Source: Trichoplax sp. H2 (taxonomy: Eukaryota; Placozoa; Uniplacotomia; Trichoplacea). Taken from it: DNA of 64,000 bases. This document shows positions 23,401-38,644 of the stretch, piece after piece (the stretch's first letter is position 1; every line of letters begins with the position of its first letter). The position numbers and the translations under genes were made by a program. The notes under the pieces were generated by a model that saw nothing but the letters and a program-made list of their open reading frames with translations, was not told the DNA's origin and made no database searches. The stretch is from assembly GCA_003344405.1 (NCBI GenBank), contig NOWV01000232.1, positions 1-64,000 on the forward strand. Direction: 5' to 3'.

Positions 23401-26400
23401 CTTAACACCAACTAGTATTAAAAATTACGATATCAAGCTATGCATTGATGTTAATGATGTTGGCCTAAATGTATTTAATATACCCATTACTGCTGAATGT
23501 ATTGTACCAAATATAATGGTAGTATCACCAGTAATCGATTTTGGTCGATGCTTCCTCAATCACACATATCAGCAGTCGGTGCAGTTATATAATAGCTCCG
23601 ATTTACCTGCAACTTATCAGTTAGTTGATCAAGATGTAGATCAGTCAAGTGCTTGCCAGTATGGTAGTCCAAATCCGAAAGGAATTATTGAGGCACAATC
23701 AACTCTTGAGATGCCGTTACAATTGAGTGTGTCAGAACTAGATGAAATCCGAGTTACTGTAACGATTCTTATTAAAGGAGCTGAAAGCCATCCGTTAACA
23801 GTTCAGATCCTCTCACTTGGTGAAGGTCCAGTATTACATGTGACACCTAAGGAATTGGATTATGGCGAAACAAGAGTATTATCGAATGCTAATAGAAAGA
23901 TTAAAGTAACTAATGAATCGCTTATACCAGCTCAATTTAAGGCTACTATGTTACGACCACATTCAGTGTTCTCAATTCAACCGACAACAGGATTGATACA
24001 ACCGGAAGAGACTCTGTATCTCGATTTATTTGCTAATTTAAATGACTCCATACGATTTGCCGACAAGTTAGCCTTTGAGATTGAAAATAGCCAAACTCAA
24101 ACTGTTGAAATTAAAGCTCGTGGTTTCGGTACGACAGTACAATGTCAGCCTTCTATGGTGCCTTCTGTCAATCTTGGTCCACATTTTAGCCGTTCACCCG
24201 TTAGCAAAACGTTCAAAATTTGTAATCGTGGTCGTCGTTTACAACAAATATTTTGGACTACTGAAGGTTTTCAGCCGATACGCACTAGGAAACCTCCTAA
24301 ATATAACACAGAAGATATGAAGTTTAAATTGATGCCACCACCTAAAGAGCCACCGCGACCAATATTCAATATTAAACCAGATAAATTAGTGCTGCATCCT
24401 GGACAATCGACTGAAATTATACTTTCCGGTTACTCAGATAACCCACAGCCAGTGAAGGAAACACTAATATGCCACGCTATTATTGGTCAAACAACCGGAA
24501 AAGAGAAAATTATGCAGGTTGATGTTATTGCTGATTTTATTGCTCCTGTATTGGAGTTTTCACAGCGCACAATATCGTTTTCATTAATTAAGACACCTAG
24601 TACGATATTAAAACCCATGTATGAGCAAATATCTATGAAAAATATATCATCTTTGCCTGTGACTGCTCAGTTATCAGTGGATTATCCTTTCCATATGCTA
24701 TTGGACAGCAAAAAAGAAGTATCTATAGTTACTGTTGTTCTTGAACCTAATGAAGAGAAAGATTTAACCATTAAATTCGATCCAGCTTATAGGCAAGATT
24801 CATTTACACGTCGACTTGATAGTCGTATTGAAATATCGTATCAGGAGCATCCACAGCAAGATTATGTTAACTTGAAATCTCAAGTTTATTTCCCCAATTT
24901 AGAATTTGAATCGACAAATATCGATTTTGGATGCATCTTGAATGATACAGAAGTGGTGCGTTATATTACAATCACCAATGATAGCCCAACACAGGTGAAA
25001 TATCGTTGGTCATTTATACAACATTCTACCGATGAAATGAATGGTAAAATATCGACCAATATGCTGGAAAATGAGCATTTAGATATTATGGATGAGGATA
25101 AAGATATCGATGATAGTGAAATTGAATTAGATAAAATGAATAAGATCAAATTGAAATACGATAGTATCGATGATAGTCAAATGAGGATACAAGAAGTATT
25201 TGATATACTTCCACTTTACAGTGTCTTGCAACCAGGTGAAAGCCAACGTATCCAATTAACTTTTTACGGTCATACCTACGTGAATAGTAAAGCAATTGCC
25301 GTCTGCCATGTTGAAGGTGGTCCTGACTATCATATTACATTAACTGGCAGTGCATCCATAGTATCGTATCAATTTGATAAAAAGATTGTAGATTATGGTA
25401 AACAACTGTATGATCAAATCGCTGTCGGTACAATCTCACTACGAAATACTGGCGATGTAGCTTTTGATTTTAATACATCGAATGGTAGTGATCAAAGTCG
25501 TCCATTGCCTGGCATACCAATTGTTATGCCATCGGTAGGTAGAATTGAAGCAAAAGAAGAACAAGTATTAACCGTTCGCTTTATACCGGGTATACCAGAC
25601 GAGTTTGAGAAACATTTTGAAATTCGTATTGCCTATTTTGAACCTGAAATTATTACAATACGCGGTGAAGGTATATTTCCAAGGATGGCTTTTGATTTGC
25701 CACGTTCAAGTGACGATAGTTTTGATGCACTTCTAAAAAGAGCACGAGAGAAACTCTCCAATGAAAAGAAAATTCTTCAAGATGTATCTCTCAATGGTGC
25801 AGTTACTGCTAAAACAAATCATGATCCGGAGTTTTCAACGAATGCTAAAGGAGTCGATAAAGTTGATCGATCATTGTCTGTTGCCACCCACGTTGGTTCA
25901 GAATTATCTAATCCTGAACAGTTATCGGAATTTGAAATCCAACGAGAAGCTGAACGTTTATTAGTCACCGAATATGCTGAAGCCAACAATATGAAACGAT
26001 TCGATGCAAGCTATGAGCAACAATCACAACAGTTACAACCACAGACACAACTAACTCAATGCCAGTTACCAAATTATGTCCTTGATTTTGGTTATGTTGT
26101 TTATGGTGCCGTCAAAACTCATATCGTTCGAATTGCCAACGTTGGCCACAGTCCAGTATCTTTCAGTATTAATAAAGATCATTTACCAAGTACTGGCTTT
26201 AAAGTTGAACTTGATCGAGTTAAATCGTTACCTGGTGCACCAGCGTATGAACCTTTGGATTTTGCTGTTTCATTCAAGCCACAAAGCGCTGAATTACCTG
26301 AAGGTGAAATAAATGTTTTCGTTCCATTTCAAGTTGCCCATGGCCCAATGACTGGATTACAATTAAAGGCATTTGTCACAATACCTAATATTGCTATTTC

Positions 26401-29400
26401 AACCGAGACATTAGATTTTGGTACTGTCCAATGCGGTGAATGTCGTATAATTACCATTCAGTTATATAATCCAAAGCAAGTACGCTGTGAATGGAATTCA
26501 ATGATACCTGAAAAGAAGAAAAAGAAAAACATCGATAAATTTAAACCATCCTATCTACGCCATAAGGTGAAAGTGGACAAACCTAAAGCACCCTATTTCG
26601 AGTTGATGCCAAGTAAAGGCAATCTATCACCAGGGCAAAGGTTTAATGTTCAAGTTAAATTTCTACCCACTGAAGAAGCACCCTATATGCAACGTATACC
26701 AATTTATGTCCAACAATGTCATTCGAAGCATGAAATCACTTGTTATGGCCAAGGTATTGAACCAACTATTCAATTTAATCCAACCATGTTGGAATTTGGT
26801 CCAGTATTACCCCATTCTCTTGGTGCTGAACTGGAAGTGAAAGTTAGTAATTTAGGCCATTTCCCTGTTGAAATGTATTCACTTGAATTTGATCCGCATT
26901 ATTTACAAGATGAGAAAATGTTACGTTCTATGAAAGGTTATGATGAGTATAACACATTATTATTGCCACCACGACAACCTGGTGATAAATTACCAGATGA
27001 ATTAATTGATGCCTATCATGATGCTCAAAAGAAGAAAGAGGAAGAAAAAGCTCGTCAATCAAGTAAATTAGGTTCAGCGTCACACTTAATGAAAGAACAT
27101 GATGATGATGGTAGTGGTGTTCTCGATGGTCTAGGGCCTGCTGAATCATCAGAACAGCTCAATACTTCATCGATCATTTCAAATCTTGATGAACGCAGTG
27201 AACATGGCGAGAAGCCATATTTTGTAAGTGTACCTGGGGTTGAGTCGGCTTTAGGTGGATCAGAAAGTGCAATGTCGGAAGGTGTTGCTACTGGCATAGA
27301 TGAGAAGCATAATCATCCCTCCAATGGCCATAATCCAGCTAATGGTATTATTGCTGGCGATGGTGGAGTCGGTGAACTTGAAGTAACACCTGTTTATGCA
27401 GCTATTGCAAGACATTTAGGTATTGATTTATCGCCTGAAGGAACAGCAGCTCGTAATCGTCGTGGAATTGCTCTTATCGTTAATGGTGCTCCTAATTCGG
27501 GTAAAACACAAACTGCTATTACTATTGCCAAAGCTTATGGTGCTGCACTCTTAACCATTGATAGTATCATCATTGAGGCAATTAGCAGTGGTGGTTCGCA
27601 AGCTGGCCTACAAGCACGACAATTATGCGCTCAAGCAGCTAAAAATGCTGGTGATGATGTTGCCAATGCTAATACCAATGCTGCTAATACTGGCGGTTTA
27701 AGTATTGAAAATGTCACTGCATTAGGTTCCAACACGCAATCTGCTGCACCAACATTAATTGCATCGAGTGCAATTGGTGGCGGTGGCACTGGTGGTGTAT
27801 CGAAATTATCCGATCGTAAGCATTCAGTTATTATATCTCAGAAGGGCTATCATGGCCATAGTACAATGAGTCAAGCTGGACAAACAACAACGATGACAAC
27901 GACAGTTTCCAATTCTCCACCACCACTCTTTATTGGTCGTAAATTAAGTGTTAGTGCTAGTGTCGCCGGTGAAGATGGGCTTATGACATGCTTATTACCT
28001 GAAGAATTAATTATTGAAATTATTGCCGAACGATTCCAGCTAAATGATTGCCATCGTGGTCTTATCATCGATGGTCTTGAATCGATGTTTATGAATAATA
28101 TGAATACTGCAGCTAAATGTCTCTTGAAAGCAATCAATAATCGTAAATATATCTATTTTATAACATTAACCGTTGATCCAGTTAAAAAGTTACAATCATT
28201 TGAAGAACGCCAAAAACAAGATTTTGATAATAAAAATAGTAGAAATGGTCAAGCAATTCAGGACGATCAATTCGATATTGAGAATATATCAGAAAGTGAA
28301 TATGATGCTATGACAAGTGAGCAAAAAGCAGAGATTGATAAGAAACATTTAATAGCCAAAAAGATACGATTACAGCGGCAAAAAGAAGAACGATTAGAGC
28401 GTGAACGTCGTGAAAGGGAGCAACAAGCTCAATTAGAAGAGAAACGTCTAGAAGAAGATCGCCCTGGTAGAAAACGTAAACAGACACAAGGAAGTAAAAT
28501 GACCACCAAAGCACCAGCTGGTGCAGGTAGTAAAAATCAACCCAATGTTGATAATAAATCGACTGCTAAGCAAGATAAACATACACCTGGTATGACAAAT
28601 GCTCGACCAGCATCAGGTTTTCAAGGTTCATCAAGGCCTGATTCAAGTGGTACATTAGGCAGTGAATTAGCACAACAACAACAAGGACAACAACAACAGC
28701 CTCAAGGTGGGCAACAAGGTCAACAAGGACAAATGCAACAAGGAATGCAACAACAACAGCAAGGAACGCAACAATCGGGCTCACAACCGGGACAAGGCCA
28801 ACAACAAGGACAAATGGAAGGTGATAAATCGGGCGATGGCCGTAAACGTCGTAAAGATGAGAAAGGTAGTAAGCAGAAAGGTAATGCCATGGGAGCTGGA
28901 ACTCATTCACCACAAGAGGCATTACATGCCAATATCCAACCTATGAGTGAAGCTGAAAGAAAGAGAAAATTAGAAGAGCATAAATTATCACAACGATTTA
29001 CTATGTTTGAGCAGTCATTAAGTGAGATTAATACATTATTAGATTTTTGGGATCGTAGTAGTGGTACCAGTTTAAAACCGCCATCTCCAGAAGAACGTGA
29101 AACAGTTTTATTGCCACCACCAACTGCAGGCACAACGCGTAAACGGCGTGAGACCCATGCTCACGTTAATCGAGAGCGTGAAAAAGAGAAAGAACGCGAA
29201 AAAGAGCGAGAACGTGAACGTGAAATTTTAAAAGAAAAAGAAGCTAAAATTCAAATGGAAAGTTCAATGGGAGCTTCGACAATGAATACATTGAACATAA
29301 ATCAAGCTGCAATGTCGGGTGGTAATACTGGAACTATAAGTAAAGATAATACTACAAGCATAACTGTCGGTAATAACCAAGTAACAGGAGGATCATCGAA

Positions 29401-32400
29401 TCAACAAGGTGGCGATAATGATACAAATGATGGTAAAATGGCTATTGGTGTACCACATATTTTGTTTGAAGTATCAACACAAAATAATCATGAAATCATG
29501 ACTTATGTGACAAATCGTTTACCAGGTGTTGATGAAGTCCTCGATGGTTTAGGTTTAGGCCCTAATGGACCACCAATACCCCCACCAGCATCATTTTCGG
29601 TTATACCTTATCCGGTTAAACGTAAAGCATTAGAACCACCAGTTCATTATAGCTTTGTTAATTTAGTCGATCAAGATACAGCAACAGGTGCAGTGAATAA
29701 TAATCAAGATGAGAAAACATCTGAAGCTGAAATTGACTCTGGTTCTGAATTGCAAGCGAGTGGTACAGCTGCAACACTATCCTTCAATAATCGCACAATC
29801 GCTACCGATAATAACAATAAAACTGAAAAAGGTACACCAACAACAAGTCGCGCCCAGCTAAGATCGGATAAAGACAAGCAATCACGACGTACTGGTAATA
29901 AATCACGAATACGTGGATCAGCGCCATCACCACCATTAGCTAAAACTGATGATGATGAACAAGTAGTGACAGCACCATCGTTATTACCACCCAAAACACC
30001 TAATCAATATCGTTGGGTGATTCCAGCATCATCAACTATTACCATTCGTATAAGGTTTGTATCCACGGAATTAGGACAATTTGATGAAACATTAAATTTT
30101 GAAATTGTTGGTACACGTCGACGCTATCAATTATTTTGTCGTGGGATATGTGCATTCCCATCGATTGCACAAGAACCACGCGTTGTATTTCATCATCGTA
30201 AGAAAGTAATAGACCTTGGTGAAATTATTCATAAAAAATATATCTTAAGTCGTGATTGTTATGAATTTGGACCGTTACTATGTAGTAAAAGTCGTGAACG
30301 TTACAAAGAAGCTAAATATCCTGAAAATATGGAACGTTTAACAATACAAAATATATCACCACTTGATGTCGATGTTCAATTTTGTTTTCAGCATGATAAT
30401 CAAGCTGTTACCTTTTTAATTGATCCATCACGATTATATTTGAAACCATATGAGAGTAAAGAATTAACTATTTGGGCTTATCCAAAGTCGCCAGGACGTT
30501 TTGAAGACACATTAGTGTGTTGTATACGAGAAAATCCTGAACCTGTTATGTTTCGTATTTCCTGTACTGGTGTTAAGCCAATGATTGAAATTGACAAGAA
30601 AAATTTACACTTTGAACGTGTCTTATTGCATCGTAAAATCACTAAAACGTTATACTTACGTAATCCGACATTATTACCGGTAGCTTGGAAAGTCAGTGGT
30701 ATGGAAAATTTAGGCGAAGATTTTAGTTTAACCACAGAACAAGGTGTTATTGAGCCTCATACTGAATTTGCGTTAAATGCTCATTTTAAAGCCGTTAAAG
30801 CAACCAATTTGAAGAAAACTATTCGAATTGAAGTCTATGATGCGGAAGGTGTTATGGGACTTATCCATGTAGAAAATATCTTGATACAAGCTGAAGCATA
30901 TGATGTTGCGTTAGATATGAGCTTTCCCAAAGGTGCTGATGGTGGCTTAGATTTTGGTGTTGTGCGTGTCTTTGAAGAGACAAGATTAACATGCACCTTA
31001 AAAAATAAAGGCAAATATGAAATTGGTTACCATTTAATGCTTGAAGATAAACTGCAACAACATCATGATCAAGCAATTTACGATTACATCTCTATATTAC
31101 CTAACAAAGGATCATTGCAATCTGGTGATCGTCCACAGCAAGTACAAATTGTATTCAAATCGCAAAAAGAGATTGAAATTAAAGATTTACCACTTTTAAA
31201 ATGTCAAGTTATTGAGCCAACATTAAATGAAGGTGGTGAAATTATTGCCAATATACCCATTAAAGTGAGTGTTAAATCTGTTTTTAGTCGCTATCAAATA
31301 TATCCAGTTAGTGACGTTAATTTTGGCTCTTTGTTGGTCAATACACGTAAACAGTTAACCTTTCGAATAGAAAATTGCGGCGATTTTGAATTTCGATATA
31401 GTATTAATAAATTGATTCAAGATATCGTCATTAAACAAACGCAACCGACTAAAAATCACGGCGTAACAACAAAACGTAGTCGTTCACGAGATGGTTCTGG
31501 CTCAGCTAAAGTGACTAACCTTAAGCAAAAACGACATGAATTAACTCGTCCTGAAGGTGGCCTTAGTCAACGGTTAATATTAGGCACTTATATTTTATAT
31601 CCAGCATATGGATTAATTCAGCCTGGGGTAGCTGCGACTATTACCGTTGAATTTTTTAGTGAGATACCTGGTCGTTTTGAAGAAGCAATATGTATCGATA
31701 TTACTGATCGCAATCCAAAAGACCGACCAAGTGGTATTAATTATCGTTTAGTTGGTGAAGCAAGCGTGCCAAGTATCAATGTTAACGATACTAATTTAAT
31801 CTTTGAAGAACATCGTCTCGTTAAAACAATGAGTGCACTTATGATGGAACAATTAGACCAGAGTACAAATTCTGGCGTATACTGCACCGAAGAGAACAAG
31901 TTCTATTTTTATCATGTTCAAGTGGGTCAAAGAGCCAAAGTTCGTTTTAAAATCGCTAATTTTAATAAGGTAAAGTACACAGTCGTAATGATAATTTGCT
32001 CTCAATTGTCTTTTGCTAACTGTTATATTAAACGGTAGTATTTAAGTTAAAAGTAGTTGAATGTTTACTAATTCTAATTCTGTTTGTTTTTCATTGAACT
32101 AGATTCCTTGTGATGTTGCCTTTTCGGTCAAGCCTCTATCAAGCCGAGCCTCAGCAAAATGGCACGATGTGTTCGATGTTGAACCGAGTAAAGTTTCTAT
32201 CATTAGTCATAGCCATATTTATGTAACTGTTACATTTTGTCCAGCTACCATGCAGGTTAGGAGAATGTTAAGTTCTACAAGATAGTCATCATAATTCGCA
32301 TTAATAGAAAGTTTTTAATTAATTAATGATATTATCGTTTCCTGGAAAATAAATGTTATTTACCACTTCTGTTTTAATTAATTATGTAGTCTTATACTGC

Positions 32401-35400
32401 GCAATTTGAAGCTGCGATTGAAGGTGCTCAAGGATTAATAACTAAAGCTAAAAATTTAACTTTCGACATGTATGGTGAAGGTAATTTACCTCGTGTATCC
32501 ATCATTCGACCCAATGTCAGAAATAAAGTTGGCCATTTATTGCTGCTATTCAAGCGTTTACTGATTGGTCGTAATCAAACTCACCAATTAATCTTAAAAA
32601 ATGATTGTCTACTACCAGCTAAAATTAACCTAGAATTAACATCACTGGATGAGGTAAAGAATGAGAATTAAAATAATCTGTACAATTTGTCATAGTGACC
32701 AATAACTTATATAGATACCAAATCGGATTTAAAAAAATTAGCATGTTGATATTATTTCTGTCTTGATCCATGGCTTTTACACGTTTCTTATATACTGTAT
32801 TATTTAATTGATGAATCTAGATAAATGTAATTTCTTTATTTTACTGCTATACAGATTTTTGAATTGGCTTATGATGATGAAAGTAAGAATTCATTAACAC
32901 CAAATATCAAAGCTGTTGAAGAAGAAATTTCAAATAAGGCGGTTATTGATGGTATCAAGATGACCTCTATCTTAATGCCGGTTGGGTCAGAAGCTCGATT
33001 TCATGTATCATTTAGTCCAAAATTATGTCAGAAGTATGAAGGAAGAATTAAGTTATCAGTCGATAGTAATGAATTTGAAGATGAAGTTATTGAACTAATT
33101 GGTGAAGGCTATGAAGATGTACTGACAATTGATGAAATTCATGGTCAAGTTAATGATATTCCTGAGCCCACTGATGAATTAAGTGAAGGAGATATTGGTA
33201 TGTTATCCTATATAGTTTAGAATTGATTATCCAGTTTTACTTTGGTGTAAATTCTATTTATAGTACATAATCTTCATATAGGTTTAGAGTATCTATGATA
33301 TTTTATTAATAGTTAAAGAATCTATGAGTACATTGATTCAGAATATTTTCAACGCAAATTTTAGCAAGCACTGCAAATTTTATTGATTTTGGTGATTGCC
33401 CGGTGGCTGAAGCAAGACAGTTATCTTTTACCATGTCAAATCATTCTGATCAAGTAGTTCGCTATCAATGGCCAATTAATCAAGAATTGTATTTTTCACC
33501 AACGATTGGTCATCTACATCCTCATAGCACAAAAGATATGACATTAACTTTCTTAAGTCATGAACCTAAACGCCTTCAATTTAGTGATATTGTCTGCCAA
33601 TTTTATACTATCGCTTACACAGATAGTTCAACACCGGTAAACAATATACGTAGATAGACTGCATTTGCTTTATTTATAGGAATTGTTTGTTGTTTAGTAG
33701 ATGTTTTCTATTTCGAATTTTTGATGAATTTAATTAATTAATTCTTATTCTATACCTTAAATAATTTAGCTACCAGAATGGGATGATCGTATGCGAATTG
33801 TGAAATGGGTTGATGCTGCCTCAGCTTCGACCGCTGCTGGCGGAGATGATGAATCAGCTACGAAGCAATCTAATCAATCTGCAGTTGGGCAAAGGCGATC
33901 AGCATCACAAACCACTCGCCCGTTAAAGAGGAAAGTTATCGAAACAGAACCTGAGCCATTACACACCGTTATCGATGATACCTCTTCCGAATTACACATT
34001 CGCGTTAGCGCTACCGCTGATTATGCAACTTGCAAGTGTAAAATTGATGATATTAAATTTCGTGATACTTTCGTATTACAAAGTCGAATCTTCAAGTTTT
34101 TTATCTATAATAAGGGATCAGTTCAACTTGATTACGACTGGTCGATGATTACTAACGATAATCAATTATCCGCTCTTTCTAATGACTACGATCATCAATA
34201 TCATTATCATGGGGATAATGCACTATTTCGCTTATTGCCTGGTCAATATCGAGGACCATTTATTATTGAACCTAATAGCGGGTGTATTGAAGTTGGTTCA
34301 AAACAACAATTTTCAGTACGATTTACTCCAATGGCAGTGTATGAATATCAGGCAAAATTAATATGTAAAATACCTAATTTACTACCTGATTTGCAACCAC
34401 CTGTACTTACTGCTAGTGGACATGGTATTATGCCTTATTGTCATTTTGAATTAGATGATTCTGATTACTTAACAGCCAATCGGCGTAACCCAGAATTGAA
34501 AGGACCTGGAGATAGCCCACCTGGTACAACGCTTGATGTTAATACTAAAGTGGTAGAATTTCAATCATGTGGCATCAATACAGTTATTACAAAACGATTT
34601 TATATCATCAATCCAACTGATAATGGCTACCACTTCGAATGGACTAACGATGATGGCAGTAGTGAATTTAGTAAGCGTGCTACTTTCTCATGCTTAACAC
34701 CAGATGGTTATTTAGCAAGTGGCAAACGTATTGAAATAGTATTTGAATATTTGGCTGAATCGATCGATATGGTTGAGTCATTTTGGAATTTCACAATTGT
34801 AGAGCATAAAATTATGATCCCATTTGTATTAGTTGGTCGTGCATATGAACCTGATATCTTACTGGATAAATCATTTATTAACCTCAATTCATTATTATTA
34901 GGTTATACTGGCCAAGAATTTGTCAATCTTGTCAATAATGAAAGTCAACCATTAGATTTTGTCTTTGATGATTCATCATGTCATACGGAAGGTTATGCTG
35001 CAATGTTGACAATTTCACCAACATCAGGTCGAATTGATGGTAAATCACGCTTAGCTATTACAATCTCTTATACACCTAAAATGGAAAAAGAAGTCAATTT
35101 TAACGTCATATGTCGTATTAAAAAGAAATTAGCACCATTAACCATTAATATTAAGGCTGAAGGCTTTACAATGCAAGCTCAATTACTATGTGAAAATGCT
35201 GATGGTGACAGTATAGAATTTTTACCGCAAAAATTAAATCAAATTAATTTTGATGAGGTTGATGTCAACGAGAAAACTATGAGACAATTAAATGTTGTTA
35301 ATAATGGCAAATTTAACTTCAATTTTAATTGGGAGTTTATAATCAATAGAAATCGTCTACAACAACATAATGCAGCATTAGAAGCCCTGACAATTAATCC

Positions 35401-38400
35401 CGATGCTGGCCAATTACAACATAACCAACGTAAAAAATGTGTATTAACATTTTGCCCCCGAAATAAAATTATTTTAAATGATATCATGCTACAACTAGCG
35501 ATATCTAATGGACCTACATTTAATATACAAGTTAGCGGTCAAGGTAATCAACCATCACTACATTTTTCATTCACGAAACATAATTTTGGCCCGCAATTTG
35601 TATTTAAAAATGTAGCCAACATGGTTAAGAAAGTGTTAACTATCACTAATCATGGCCAAAAAGATATTAGCCTGGAATGTCTGTTTGAGTCGACGTCCTA
35701 TTTAGAAGTACGATGCCCTTCCACTGTGCTTGCTTATGGACAGACATGTGAGGCTGAAATTACATTTTGCCCTCGTGAAATTACCCAGTATAATCAATTA
35801 GTAATATTTGAAATGAACGGATTATCCAAGATACCGATTGAAATTATGGGTGAAGGTATAGAGTTGAAAGTCGATGTTGTCAATTCATTCCATAAACTAA
35901 TTAATTTTGGTGCCTTACGTGTCAATCAAGAAATGATTAAAAAAGTCAAATTAATTAACAAAAGTAAAGCCAATGTTTCATTTAATTTATCATTATCCAC
36001 ACAGTCATTGGCGTTACAAAATACCAATATTTTTAATATCCAACCAGCTAATAACATCACATTAAAACAAAAAGGTGGTATTGGTGAAATTGAATTGTTA
36101 TTTCACCCAATAGCACGTATAACACGTTTTACGGAACAAATTATGTTGGATTGCCAAGGAATTAGTCAGCCATTATTTGCAATAACAGGTTGTTGTCAAG
36201 GTATTGAAGTCGGCTTAGATTGCGACACAATATCGTTTGGTGCCGTATCACAAAATAGTTTTAGTATCCGACGTATGACATTATATAATACAGGTGATAT
36301 TGGTGCTGGTTTCTGTTGGAATAGTCAACAATTTCAACCTGATTTCTCCATAACACCAGTAGAAGGTTATGTCTCACCTGGTATGGAAGTTGTTTTTGAA
36401 GTAACATTTCATCCAAAAGAATTAAATCGTGATATTCGTTATGAGAAGTTAATGTGTTCGATTGAAGGTGGTGAACCATTACAATTGTCATTAACTGGTA
36501 TGTGTGTCCATCAAACACCCCATAAAGAAGTTGTCCAATTTAGTACACATGTTCGATCGAAAGAAGTTAAATCATTAATGATTACCAATAAAACTAGTCA
36601 ATCATGGTATTTACGACCAGCGATTGACGGCGAATATTTTAATGGTCCTGATCGTATTGTTGTTGAGCCAGGTCAAACTAAAGCATATGAATTAACCTAT
36701 CGTCCTTTAACTATGACACTTGAAGGCCGTAAACATGTTGGCTCAGTATTTTTTCCATTACCTGATGGATCTGGTTTAGTTTTTAATGTTACCGGCACTG
36801 CTGAAGCACCACGACCAATCGGTAATATTGGACATGAAATGCCATGTAAAACTCATTATACACAATTATTAAGTGTATCCAATTGGCTGAATAAACCACA
36901 ACGTTTTAAAGTTATTATCGAAATGCTTAAACCAGAAAAATCCGATTTATCAACAACAATGAAAGGTCTAGATTATATTGATGTTCCAAGTTTAAGTAAA
37001 CGAGATTATAAGCTGAATTTTTATGCTCATAAAGAAGGAACATTTACGGCTAAAGTTGTCTTTAAAAACGAGCAAACACTAGAATATCAATTCTATTTTG
37101 TATCCTTTAAAGCAACACCACCAGCTCTTATTTCAACATTAAAATTAACAACACCGGTTCGTCGAAGTGTATCACAGTCAATTACATTAAAAAATCCATT
37201 AGCCATACCGGTGACATTTCAAACGGCAGCTACTGTCAACGATATTAGTTTACCACCACAATTTACGGTTCCTGCTCATTCTGATGTAAGTCTGATTTTG
37301 TTGAATATCCATTACATATTATAAATTTCATGGTAGTTCTGATTTCAATTATTATGTAGTTATTATTTATTTTTGACTATTATACACGTATACCGATATT
37401 AAGGCTACCTACAGCTATTGTATAATTCTGTAGAGCGGTAGCTGCGATATGTTGATTTGGGTATTACAGTACTTAGCATGCAGCTTTTTTATCTATTAAC
37501 AATCGGTGATCAGCAATTTGATAACTAAATATTGATTTAATGATTGTAGGGATCGTGTACTTTTGAGTTCCTACCTCTAAAGGCTGGTGACAGCACTGGG
37601 CGTTTAACATTTAATAGCTCCGAATTAGGTATTTATCAATATGATTTATATCTAACCGCTACACCTGCCGGCCTAGAGAAACCCGTCTATTTCAAGACTT
37701 GGTTGGGTAGTAATCAAATTCAAATTTGTCGACTCATTAACTTTACAAGGTCTAAAGCAGAATATATATGCAAGGTAATTTCCTGATTTTGTTTGATTCA
37801 TTATAACGACATCGGACGTTTTGTAGGCATGGACTGTTAAAGTCTATTCCTTGCGGTCTAGACACAATTTTGTTACCTTATATGGAATAATATCTGTATT
37901 GCATGCTAGGCTACTTCGGATTAATCCAATGCTTAATTGCAACTAATGTTTTCCTACTCATGTTACAGGTTGATAACTCTGACTTTCATGTTGAAAGAAC
38001 AGTTACAGCAGCATCAGCATCCAATGCCGGAACTGAAGTTTCAATCGAAGTAACATATGAACCAACGAAAGTAGGCGAAGTTAAAGCTATGTTAAACGTT
38101 TCTTCAGCCCAAGGAGGCGAATATGCTTTTCCACTGCATGGACAATGTTTACCATCGAAACCCCTTGGACCCTTTAATGTTAAAGCTGGTACAACAACTA
38201 ATATACCGTTTAAAAATATCTTTGGCCATACAACATATTCTATGTCAATTGATAATCCTGCATTCACTGTTAAATCTTCTGAGAATATTAGAAGTAAAAA
38301 AACGCACAACATAATCGTTGGCTTTGATTCTGCTAATATTGGGTCATCAAAAACTCAAGTAGGAAAATTAATTATATGTTGTCCTCATCCTAGCGGTAGT

Positions 38401-38445
38401 GGGACTGTGTCATGGACATTTTACCTTAAAGGCATTGTGCCATAG
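20488..38445 (+). CDS. HYDIN: HYDIN orthologue, ciliary central-pair protein (complete, 16 exons)
   Basis: Very large axonemal protein of the central-pair apparatus, needed for normal ciliary beating. Exons: 20488-20601, 20969-21094, 21178-21297, 21370-21504, 21616-21741, 21858-21931, 22012-22136, 22252-22580, 22682-31969, 32103-32255, 32390-32653, 32855-33197, 33365-33636, 33770-37285, 37550-37774, 37969-38445. All junctions keep frame and give about 5,228 residues, close to the roughly 5,100 of vertebrate HYDIN. The N-terminus contains the family hallmarks IPPVIELLDMSENTYQK, PLFQPFPSE and ETTYISMSSQRSISIVNRSD. Most of the protein is repeated MSP/ASH-type beta-sandwich units. A P-loop GAPNSGKT at residues 1985-1992 marks the adenylate-kinase-like insert. 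It is followed by charged coiled coil (about 2267-2320), a Q/G-rich tract (about 2380-2430) and an R/E-K repeat (about 2543-2573). The start codon is ATG 20488, with a second ATG directly after it. Confidence 0.95.
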
Positions 38446-38512
38446 CAATTTTAACTTTAACGGTGCATTTCTTACATCATATTTTTATTGATTCTAATTA
38501 ATAAGTGATATA

Positions 38513-38518
38513 AATAAA
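38513..38518 (+). terminator. Candidate HYDIN polyadenylation signal
   Basis: AATAAA 68 bp after the HYDIN stop codon. On the opposite strand a minus-strand AATAAA (TTTATT at 38484-38489) lies 156 bp past the CPSF1 stop. Transcripts using these sites would overlap tail to tail. Confidence 0.45.
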
Positions 38519-38644
38519 TTTTAAACACCAACAACATAAAATAACTGTAAAGACACTATTTTAATTAAATCGTCGACAATTCCAACTTCGTTAGATCATT
38601 GATGATCTACAAAAGGAAAAATAAAAAAATTAGTCATTAAAATT

